Positions 54,282 through 62,327 of a DNA stretch of 64,000 bases are shown here, in pieces. Each line of letters starts with the position of its first letter. Position 1 is the stretch's first letter. The DNA is taken from positions 567,938 to 631,937 of the forward strand of contig CAVYDJ010000001.1 in the NCBI GenBank assembly GCA_963767285.1, read 5' to 3'. The stretch comes from WHSW01 sp963767285. GTDB lineage: Bacteria > Actinomycetota > Thermoleophilia > Solirubrobacterales > 70-9. The translations under genes were made by a program, and so were the position numbers. The notes under the pieces were generated by a model. The model searched no databases, was not told the origin of the DNA, and saw only the letters and a program-made list of their open reading frames with translations.

Positions 54282-54392
54282 ATGCAAGCCGTACCAGCCA
54301 CATCCGCCACCCCCGCGCCGGAGCCGATCAAGTTCCGCCGCCTCGTGGTCTTCACATCGCTCGCCGGCAAGCCGGAGCCCCGGCCCGCCTGA
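54282..54392 (+). pseudogene. N-terminal fragment of a gene divergent from arsR
   Basis: ATG 54282 opens MQAVPATSATPAPEPIKFRR, then LVVFTSLAGKPEPRPA and a stop at 54390. Only 36 residues, ending where a first TM helix (LVVFTSLAG) seems to start, so it looks like the 5' end of a truncated membrane-protein gene. Position next to the ArsR operator makes it the likely former target of ArsR. Confidence 0.35.
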
Positions 54393-54727
54393 CGATGCCC
54401 GCCCGAGTCGCCGGCCGCGCCACACCATTGGGACCGACCCTGCGCGCAGCCACCGACCCGGGCCCAAAGACACGCCGGCCCTAACCCGAGGCCCGCGCCC
54501 CGCCATTCTCTCCGGCGAGGCGCTGGCCTTGGCCGGCGTTCTCTAAGCAGCCGCGGTGTGCTCGGCGATTGCGCCGACCACCGCCTCCCAGTCGGCGCGA
54601 AACACGCCGGAAGGCGGGCCGTTCGAGGTTGAAGCGGGACCAGATCCCGCGCACCACCGAGTGCTGCAAGTGTAGGCGCGGAGGGTCGATCTCGCCCCTG
54701 ATCGGATCGAAGCTGCAGACGGACCGA
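54393..54727. other. 335-bp region with gene remnants
   Basis: No intact gene. On the minus strand 54670-54546 reads LQHSVVRGIWSRFNLERPA, then, after one extra base, SGVFRADWEAVVGAIAEHTA and a stop. This looks like the C-terminus of a lost gene. The rest has no coding signal I trust. Confidence 0.35.
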
Positions 54728-54733
54728 TAGGCT
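54728..54733 (+). promoter_or_regulatory. -10 element (TAGGCT) of the TPP-enzyme gene
   Basis: TAGGCT ends 7 nt before ATG 54741. Confidence 0.5.
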
Positions 54734-54740
54734 CGCGACC

Positions 54741-56420
54741 ATGGCCACGACCGAGGAGAACGCCCGCGCCGAGGGCGGCGAACCGCCCGCCGACGAGGGC
54801 CCCGTCCACGGCGGCAAACTCGTCGCCCGCGCGCTCGCCGACCGCGGCGTCTCGAAGCTCTTCACCCTCTCGGGCGGCCACCTGTTCTCGATCTACGACG
54901 GCTGCGTCGCCGAGGGCATCGACCTGATCGACACCCGCCACGAGCAGGCGGCGGCCTGGGCGGCCGAGGGCTACGCGAAGGCGACCCGCAAGCCCGGCGT
55001 CGCGGCGCTGACCGCCGGGCCCGGGGTGACCAACGGGATGAGCGCCCTGGCCGGGGCGAAGTTCAACCGCTCGCCGCTGGTCGTGCTCGGCGGCCGCGCG
55101 CCGGAGATGCGCTGGGGCTCGGGCTCGCTCCAGGAGATCGACCACCTGCCGTTCGTCTCGCCGCTGACCAAGTCGGCCGAGACGGTCAAGGAGACCGGCG
55201 ACTGCGGCGCCGCGACCGCGCGCGCGATCGACACCGCGCTTCGCGGCCCCACCGGCCCCACCTACGTCGACTACCCGCTCGACGTCGTCTTCATGGACGG
55301 CGAGGGCGAGCCGGAGCCCAAGCCCACCTTCGCGCCGACCGAGGCCGACGGGGTGGAGGAGGCCGCCGCGGCGCTCGCCGGCGCCGAGCGCCCGGTGATC
55401 ATGGCCGGCACCGGCGTCTACTGGTCGCACGGCGAGGGCGAGCTCCAGCAGCTCGCCGAGGAGCTCGGGATCCCGGTCTTCCTCAACGGCATGGGCCGGG
55501 GGTGCCTGCCCGCCGACCACGACCTCTGCTTCTCGCGCGCCCGCGGCCAGGGGCTGAAGGAGGCCGACGTCGCCGTCGTCGTCGGCGTCCCGCTCGACTT
55601 CCGCCTCGGCTTCGGCAACAGCTTCGGCGAGGAGACGAAGCTGATCTGGATGGACGAGGCGCCCAACGAGCTGACCGCCAACCGCAAGCCCGACTTCGAG
55701 CTCGTCGGCGCGATCGGGGTGACGCTGGCGGCGCTGCGGGTCGCGGCGGTCAGCGGCGGCGCCTCGCGCGACCGCACCCGCCCGTGGGTCGAGTCGCTGC
55801 GCTCAACCGAGGACGAAAAGCGCGCCGGCGAGGCCGAAGAGCTCGCCGACGACCGCGCCCCGCTTCACCCGCTGCGGATCTACGGCGAGCTCGCCCAGAT
55901 GCTCGACCGCGACGCGATCGTGATCGGCGACGGCGGCGACTTCGTCTCCTACGCCGGCCGCGTCGTCAACACCTACGAGCCCGGCTGCTGGATGGACCCC
56001 GGCCCCTACGGCTGCCTCGGCGCCGGCCCCGGCCAGGCGATCGGCGCCAAGACCGCCTTCCCCGACCGCCAGGTCGTCTGCCTGCTCGGCGACGGCGCCT
56101 TCGGCTTCTCCGGCCTCGAGTTCGACACGATGATGCGCCACGACCTCCCGGTCGTCGGGATCATCGGCAACAACGGGATCTGGGCGCTCGAGTACCACCC
56201 GATGCGGTTCCTGTACGGGTACGAGGTGGCGGCGTCGCTGCGGCCGGCGACGCGTTACGACGAGGTCGTGAAGGCGCTCGGGGGGCACGGGGAGCTGGTG
56301 CGGCATCCGAGCGAGCTGCAGCCGGCGTTGGAGCGGGCGTTTGCGAGCGGGAAGCCGGCGCTGGTGAATGTGTTGACGGATCCTGAGGTTGTGTATCCGC
56401 GGAAGGCGGTGCTGGCGTAG
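54741..56420 (+). CDS. thiamine-diphosphate enzyme of the acetolactate synthase/oxalyl-CoA decarboxylase group
   Basis: 559 residues. The N-terminal PYR domain has the catalytic Glu in IDTRHEQAAAWAAEGYAKAT; GPGVTNGMSALAGAKFNRSP follows. A central Rossmann domain (PVIMAGTGVYWSHGEGELQQ) is intact. The C-terminal PP domain carries LLGDGAFGFSGLEFDTMMRH with IIGNNGIWAL, the GDG-X(20s)-NN ThDP/Mg motif. The family makes or breaks C-C bonds next to a carbonyl. No small regulatory subunit gene is near, so this is less likely a biosynthetic IlvB than a relative (acetolactate synthase-like, sulfopyruvate or oxalyl-CoA type). ATG 54741 follows TAGGCT at 7 nt. The last ~150 bp use less GC than the rest. 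Confidence 0.9.
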   Translation: MATTEENARAEGGEPPADEGPVHGGKLVARALADRGVSKLFTLSGGHLFSIYDGCVAEGIDLIDTRHEQAAAWAAEGYAKATRKPGVAALTAGPGVTNGMSALAGAKFNRSPLVVLGGRAPEMRWGSGSLQEIDHLPFVSPLTKSAETVKETGDCGAATARAIDTALRGPTGPTYVDYPLDVVFMDGEGEPEPKPTFAPTEADGVEEAAAALAGAERPVIMAGTGVYWSHGEGELQQLAEELGIPVFLNGMGRGCLPADHDLCFSRARGQGLKEADVAVVVGVPLDFRLGFGNSFGEETKLIWMDEAPNELTANRKPDFELVGAIGVTLAALRVAAVSGGASRDRTRPWVESLRSTEDEKRAGEAEELADDRAPLHPLRIYGELAQMLDRDAIVIGDGGDFVSYAGRVVNTYEPGCWMDPGPYGCLGAGPGQAIGAKTAFPDRQVVCLLGDGAFGFSGLEFDTMMRHDLPVVGIIGNNGIWALEYHPMRFLYGYEVAASLRPATRYDEVVKALGGHGELVRHPSELQPALERAFASGKPALVNVLTDPEVVYPRKAVLA

Positions 56421-56423
56421 CCG

Positions 56424-56585
56424 ATGCGTCCGGCCGACCGCCGGCAACAGATCGGCCAGTCCCTTTGGGACTATCTTCCAGCAGCCGAAGCCGCGGCCCT
56501 GGAAACTGACCGATACGACCTTCAGGAAGATCCACTCGCGTTTTCCGCGCTGACCAAGTCGTCGATCCTTACGAGAATGCGGTAG
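56424..56585 (+). CDS. possible short CDS (53 residues) at the island edge
   Basis: ATG 56424, 3 bp after the TPP enzyme stop, opens MRPADRRQQIGQSLWDYLPA, then DLQEDPLAFSALTKSSILTR and a stop at 56583. No family recognised; its codon use is less GC-rich than upstream genes, marking the start of the different region. It could be the 5' part of a broken gene. 56586-56637 has nothing I can name. Confidence 0.35.
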   Translation: MRPADRRQQIGQSLWDYLPAAEAAALETDRYDLQEDPLAFSALTKSSILTRMR

Positions 56586-56637
56586 ACACGGGCCTTGGGG
56601 CCGACGGTCCCGCGTCTCCTCTCTGACGATCTTCCTG

Positions 56638-58727
56638 TCACGTAAGCAAGGCCCTTAGGTCTGGCCACTGAGGGTGGTTAAACAGACGAGACAGATGGTC
56701 GTCCGTGTCGAACAGAGACGTTGGACCGCCGATAGCGGCGGGCCATCATTCCCATAAGTTTGATCAGAACCACGGCTCTTCTTCGAGTACGTAGACCCGC
56801 TTCTGTTGCCGCCGGGACTGGGGCGCCGAGCCGGCGCAGCGTCTCGGCGACATCCTGTGGTGAGAACACTTCACTCTCGACGTCCGGATGTATGAGGCTC
56901 CCGAAGTTCGCGCCGGGAAGTCCCGCCGAGCCCGAGCTCGTGACTCGTTGGTGACGACAACTCCCTGAAACCGACTTGTGGTCGCGTCACAATTGATAAA
57001 CGACGGCACGATCCAGCCGAGTCCCGGTGAACTCGCAGTTCTCGAAAACAACACGCTCAAAGCAAGCAGCACCGAAGTTAGCGTCGAAAACGCAAGGTTG
57101 CTGACTAGTAGACACCGGCGATCGGGCCATGATGTCGAGCCCAGCGGCGAGACAGGCTCCCGCCATTTCGTCGACGGTTCTCGTGGCGAAGCGCCGTCGA
57201 TGTGGTCGCGAGCGCGAAGCCTCGAGGTTGGACCTGTCCGGGAGGTCGACAACGGCGGCTTCGATCACATCGTCGGAAAGTACCCCGCGATCGAAGAACT
57301 GGCCCAGTCCGGCCGCGTCGGTGAACTGTCGCTTCAGAGCACTGGGCGAGGAAATACTCAAATACACCTCATGGTCGAAGGTGAATTGCCCCGGCGCCCT
57401 GATTGGTGCTGGTGCGGAACCCGGCGGAGCTCGTTACTTTCGTGATGATCTGTCTCGTTTCGTCCCCACCTAACCCCTCTTCCTCCGCGATCATTTCGAC
57501 CAGCGTCTGAAGATCAGCTGTCGAGACCTGTCGTTTCTCGCTCTGCCACATGAACTCCGCAGATTCCTCGAGCAGGGTGCGGTGGCCCGAGGCAGAGAGG
57601 ATGGGATCACCCGACGCGCCAAGGACCTTTCCGGTCTCACGTGCGATGTAAGCCTCTATGAGGTAGTCCAGAAGGCTGTCGGGCGCGTTGGCATGGCTCG
57701 GGGGCTTGACGAACTCGGGAAATTCGCTCGCGAAGAACGGCTTCGTCAGCAAGGACCGGTCACGCTCTCCAAGCTTCGCGGCGGCTGTCCTGCCTTGCTC
57801 TTCTTCCGCCGTGAATCCCCGCCGTTGCAGGTATTCGCGCAGCTGGTCTTCGTCCCACGGGAGGAGTGAGACAGGCCGTAGTGTCAGATTCGCCGAGTCG
57901 TCGTCGATCACTTCAGTGACGTGAAATGAACTCGACGTTGTAGAACGCGGATCGAGCCGACACCACCACCGCCCCAAGTCCCTGAAGCTCGATTAAGAAC
58001 TGCCGGAGTGAGTTGAATGCGTCGCCATACCCGGCGGCTCCTAGGAGCTCGTCAAAGCCGTCGATGACGGGGACCAGAAGATCAGCGCGAGCCAGCGCAG
58101 GAACCGCGTCACGCGTGAACCCGGCGCGGAGATCCTGCAGTTCACCGGAGAATGCATCGCGCAGGTTGGAAAGCGAGCGGCCCTGTGCCGACACATAGAA
58201 AAAAAGAAACCGCGAGTCGCCCTTTGAGAGCTTCCGTGCTTGGGCGGCAGCAAGTTCGCGCAGGAGGCGGGCTTTTTCCGGCGCCCGCGTCTCCCTTGAT
58301 GAAGAAGATACTCGTTCGGCCTTCGCTGGCTTTTCGGGTCTCAACGATGTGCGTCCGCACGGTTTCAGGCGAGGCGTCGATCGTCGTCTCAGCACCGTCG
58401 TCATCTTCGGTCAGTGCGTCAGTCGGGACGAAGTCGTCGCGGGGAGCGAACTCACGCCCGATGGCCTGAGTGAGCTGATCGAAGTCAGCCATCGTGTCGC
58501 AGGTCAGGAACGCTCGGTAAGGCTGGCCGGCTCCGCCGTCGCCGACCCAGCGAAAATCGCCCTCCTCGGCTGAGGCGGAAGGTTTCAGCCCGTTTCCGCC
58601 CTCGCTGCTCCCACTGGGCGGTAACGCTGTTTCCTTCCATTTCGACCCTTACGTCCGTAGACGGATCGGCGAAGCCAGATAGATCGAGCCGTAGCCGGTC
58701 GGTCCAATATTTCGCGAGGCTGGTCAC
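56638..58727 (-). pseudogene. NACHT/STAND NTPase with pentapeptide-like C-terminus, frameshifted at least seven times
   Basis: Joined across frames it is about 690 residues. The N-terminal domain begins VTSLAKYWTDRLRLDLSGFA (GTG 58727) and continues DFRWVGDGGAGQPYRAFLTC into MADFDQLTQAIGREFAPRDD. Walker A is FFIKGDAGAGKS, Walker B LLVPVIDGFDELLG, and a sensor-like VVVSARSAFY follows. The helical region has VSLLPWDEDQLREYLQRRGF. The C-terminal part shows five-residue periodicity (FDANFGAACFERVVFENCEF, then TGTRLDRAVV and FINCDATTSRFQGVVV) like pentapeptide repeats. It ends DDHLSRLFNHPQWPDLRALL. Motifs are intact and only the frame breaks, so errors in the consensus are likely. Bacterial NACHT proteins often act in phage defence. 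Divergent from the GTPase gene. Confidence 0.75.
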
Positions 58728-58981
58728 GTCACGGAGACTATGGAATCGGCGCCAGTCTCCGCGTCACCAAGACCAAGCTCCTGGGTGGGCCCACCTCGGC
58801 CCCCTCGGCGATCGCGGCTGACGAGGTCGCGTCCTGGGCAAGCGACATCGCGATCCTCCAGCCGCTTCCGTTTCGCCAACGAGCGCGCTTCCCACCGGAG
58901 GCGCGCGCAGTCATCGGCGAGCGCCGCAGGGCTTTGCGCTGCGATGGCGCATGGGCGCAGCCGCCGCAATATGGTTGATCC
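58728..58981. other. 254-bp gap without a confident gene
   Basis: One plus-strand frame (58739-58978) reads ASLRVTKTKLLGGPTSAPSA and LPFRQRARFPPEARAVIGER with G/C-rich third positions, but it has no start codon and ends 3 bp before the GTPase GTG, in the same frame. It could be a remnant or part of a longer N-terminus. A promoter pair for the divergent genes should also lie here; I could not pick one. Confidence 0.3.
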
Positions 58982-60139
58982 GTGACACCGCGATCACGGA
59001 AACAGGGCAAGACCGGGGCAACCGAGGAAGACGCTCAGTACTTTCGGTCCGAGGAGGTTGTCGCCCGCGACCCGGTCGAGCAGTTCGGCGATGAGCGCGG
59101 GAAGGCGTACGGCGAGCTCCCTCCCGTCAACATCCTTCTAACTGGCCAGACGGGTGTCGGTAAGAGCACGCTCATCAACTCGGTTCTGCGTGAGCCGGTT
59201 GCGAGGACTCGGGGTCGGCAAGCCGGTCACCGACCACATCAAGTCCTGGTCGGTTGATGGCATTCCCATCACGCTCTATGACACACCAGGTATCGAGCTT
59301 GGCCACGATGCAAAGAGCGGTGGCAAAGGAGTTCAAAGAGCTCATCCGCTCGACCCTGCGGCGGAAGCCCACGGACCACCTCCACCTCGTCTGGTACTGC
59401 GTCCACTCGGAGAGCAAGCGCCTCGGGGACTACGAGGTGGACCTCATCAGGACCCTAAGCGAGCAGGTGCCGACCGTCTTCGTGCTCACGCAGTGCCTAG
59501 GGGCCGAGATCCGCGCGAACGAGTTCGGACGCCTCGAGCGATCATCGATGACGAAGAGTTGGACGTCGCTGACGGCCGTCCGGTGAGACGCTCGCCCTCC
59601 CGCGGCGAGTCGGAACGACGAAATCGATTCGTTTGGCCTCGAGGAGCTGGTCGAGCTCAGCTACGAGCTCTTGCCGGAGGGGGTGAGGCGCGCGTTCATA
59701 AACGCGCAGGGGGTAGTCCTCGAGATGAAGGTGGGCGAAGCTCGAGAGGTCGTGCTCTGGGCTTCTGGAGTTGCCGCAGGCATCGGGGCGGTACCGATCC
59801 CGATCCCGGACGCGGCCCGCTCCTCGCCCTTCAGACGGCGATGCTGGCGCGCACACGGTGGTGATGGGTGTCGACCTGGACGACGACACCCGACGCTTTC
59901 TCCTCACGAACTTTGTTGGGGCCGGCGCACTCGCCGCGATTGGTCGCCAGGCTGCCTCATACCTTCTCAAGTTTCTTTCCGGAGCGGGTCCGGTCATCAA
60001 CGCCGGTGTTGCGGCGGCTCTGACTGGTGCGCAATCGGAGAGCGTTACGCAGGTGTGCAAGGCGATCCTCCGTCGCCAGGCGGATGGTCGGCCGATGCCG
60101 AAGACGGAGATGCTCGAAATGCTGATCGAGGAGTTCTAG
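58982..60139 (+). pseudogene. P-loop GTPase with C-terminal DUF697 domain, frameshifted
   Basis: About 385 residues when joined. GTG 58982 opens VTPRSRKQGKTGATEEDAQY. G1 is PPVNILLTGQTGVGKSTLIN; after a shift comes GKPVTDHIKSWSVDGIPITL with the G3 motif YDTPGIELG. The G4 position is VFVLTQCLG. A helical linker (FGLEELVELSYELLPEGVRR) leads to DUF697: VVLWASGVAAGIGAVPIPIP, then LLALQTAMLAR, FVGAGALAAIGRQAASYLLK and GPVINAGVAAALTGA. DUF697 is a TM-like hairpin region in dynamin/Era-like GTPases, so this protein probably acts at membranes. At least six frame changes. The end is 17 bp from the convergent small gene. Confidence 0.75.
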
Positions 60140-60156
60140 CGTCAGTACAAGCCTCG

Positions 60157-60383
60157 CTAGGACATGCCGGGCTCGCGATCCACTAGTTCATCGAGGTCGA
60201 ACACCTCAACGAGGTCGCCGGCCGGAAGCGACGGTCCATGCGGGACGTGCACGAGTGCTCGGCCAAGTCGGCGCGCGTCAGCAGCACCGCCTCGAGCGCT
60301 ACGCGACGCAGATCTGGCGGAACGGGCTCGTTGAGCCGCCTGGAAAGCAGCCGATCGAGCGCGTCCTCGAACGTCTCCGGCAT
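60157..60383 (-). pseudogene. small protein after the DUF2075 gene, one frameshift
   Basis: ATG 60383 opens MPETFEDALDRLLSRRLNEP, continues VPPDLRRVALEAVLLTRADL, then, after a shift near 60250, LVHVPHGPSLPAGDLVEVFD and LDELVDREPGMS. About 75 residues, acidic and helical at first. An upstream TTG (60413) in the same frame gives WHILLASPP as extra N-terminus. No known family. It lies 72 bp after the DUF2075 stop on the same strand, so it may be the third member of that operon. Confidence 0.45.
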
Positions 60384-60455
60384 CGGTGGCGACGCTAGGA
60401 GAATGTGCCACAACGGAAATGCGGTGTGCGCGCCGAAACCCGCGCGGAACGATGC

Positions 60456-62312
60456 CTAGAGTGTCGGAGAGGCGCGGCCCGGGATCAGCTCGCGGAGCAA
60501 CCCGCGTGCTTGTCCGTCTGTCGCGTGGATCACGCCTCCGCGAAGGCCCCGCGTCAGTCAAACACCTTGTAGACGTTGCGTATCAGCGTGTCGTAGCCTT
60601 TGGGCACGCTTGACCACGGGGGTCGCGCGTGCGCTGGGTGGGATCGATCGTCCAGCCGTCGGTGTCCCAGCGCATGTCTGGCCCGAAGATCACCCGCCGT
60701 AGGCGTACTCAAAGCCTTGGGCGGTGTAGATGCAGCCGACCTGGCCGAAGCCTCCCTGTTCGGTGGCCCATAGTGCGGCTCCGGGCGTCCTTGACGCCTT
60801 CCTTTGGCGTTCCAGGGCGACGCCAGTCTCCGATCGGCTACGTCTTCGACGAGGGTGCCGTCGGACGCGGTCACTCCACGGCCAGCAGAAGCCGGCGGTC
60901 ATCCGCGCGGTCATCGCTGATCGCCTGCTTCGACGCAGCCACGCCTCGATCCTCGGGGTGTCGGCGACCAGACGAGTCGAAGTCGTCGGCTGCGTCCCAG
61001 GGGATCGGCCCGCCCGGCTCGAGCCCCAGCAGGCGCTCGACCCAGCGCGTAGGCGACGACCCATCGCTCGGAAATGACCCGTCGAGATGGATCGTCGATG
61101 AACTCGGCGCCGGCGTCCTCGCAGCCTGCTCGATCACCGCGACCTTGCCGATCTCGTCGGGCCGCACCACCTGGTTCTCGTCGAGCAGGAAGACCGGGCA
61201 CCTTGGCCACCTGGATCAGCTCGTCGACCTGCGGCAGGTCGAGCGCTTGTGCTTTGGCGTGAAGCGGTTGTTCGAGGTCTCGCGGATGCGATGGGCCTCG
61301 TCGCAGATCGAGCACGTCGAGCTCGTCGGGATCGGCATCGCCGAACTGGTTGAAGTAGCGGAAGAGCTGGGCGGCGCGCCGGCCAACCTGCTTCCGAAGC
61401 GTCGAGGTGAAGGCGCGACTGCCCGTCGCGTGACTGATGTTCCAGCCCCGCTCGGCGAAGTCGCCGAGCATGCGGGTCGCGATCACGCTCTTGCCGCTCC
61501 CCGGCCGCCGGTCACGATCACGACTGTCTTCGTCTTCGACGTCTGTGGCTGCGCTCGACCGCCTTGCGGGTCGCCTCGAACGCGACGAGCTGGTCGTCGA
61601 CCAGGGTGAACGCTCGGGTTGCCCGCGATCTCTTCAGCGACGTGGTCGAGAAGCCTCTTCGAGGGCCGCGGCCGCTCGTCGACGAACTGCCTCCAGCAGC
61701 TCACGCCGTCGCCGCCGGCCAGCCGCTCGTCGAGGAGCTGCACGAAGCTCATCGGCGCTCTCGCCAGTGAACAGCGGGTACGTCAGCGAACGTCGGGCGA
61801 GCCGCCGGCTCGCAGCGACGCGACCCCGGCCTCGTCGGCGTCGTGCAGGTAGGCAGCGCCTGCCGAGCTGCAGTGGCCCCTTCGTACATCGACGGATGGA
61901 AGTCGCTCAGGTACTCCACGTACTGCGCGACCTGGAGCTGCGGGTGGAGCACCAGGCGATTGCCGAGCGAGACCAGCGACTCCGTCGACGTCGCTCGATA
62001 TCCGCCCGCCGTCCACTGCTTGAGCTCGACCACGAGCGGCTGGCCGGACCACCGCGCTGCGGCCGAACAGCATCACGTCGAGTCGCTTCGAGCTCAGCGG
62101 CAGCATGTGCTCGATCAGGATCCCGGCAGTCGGCATCCCGACCTGTGCGGTGTCGGCCGCGAACGCAGCCAGGCTCCGCTCCCAGCTCTGACCTCGGACT
62201 CGTTCGGCCGGGTCAGCACCTGGCGGGAGTAGGCGGCCTCGAGCTGCTCGACGAGCCGCCCGCAGGCGACGTCCTGCTCGAAATCCGAGACGGAGCCCGC
62301 ATAGAGATCCAT
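60456..62312 (-). pseudogene. DUF2075 protein: PD-(D/E)XK-like domain plus P-loop helicase, frameshifted many times
   Basis: About 618 residues when joined, the normal DUF2075 length. It starts MDLYAGSVSDFEQDVACGRL. SWERSLAAFAADTAQ, then EHMLPLSSKRLDVMLFG and VVELKQWTAGGY give an Asp...Glu-x-Lys arrangement like PD-(D/E)XK nucleases. Next come HPQLQVAQYVEYLSDFHPSM, TKTVVIVTGG with the P-loop region broken by a shift (usual GGPGSGKSV), and MLGDFAERGWNISHATGSRA. The late blocks DLPQVDELIQVAKV, VVRPDEIGKVAVIEQAA, VGCIYTAQGFEYAYGGVIFG, LIRNVYKV and VIHATDGQARGLL follow. These are the helicase blocks of the family. It begins 15 bp after the helicase gene. At least ten frame changes. Confidence 0.75.
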
Positions 62313-62327
62313 CGAGGGGCGCGACTC

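Noticed and set aside
54393..54727. Reading the 54.4-54.7 kb gap as an attachment site or IS remnant
   Set aside because: No terminal inverted or direct repeats; only weak coding remnants are visible.
56764..57252. A 162-codon Ser/Arg-rich minus frame as a separate gene
   Set aside because: Only its middle (the pentapeptide-like stretch) is coding; the ends are other frames of the STAND gene, which joins across the frameshifts.
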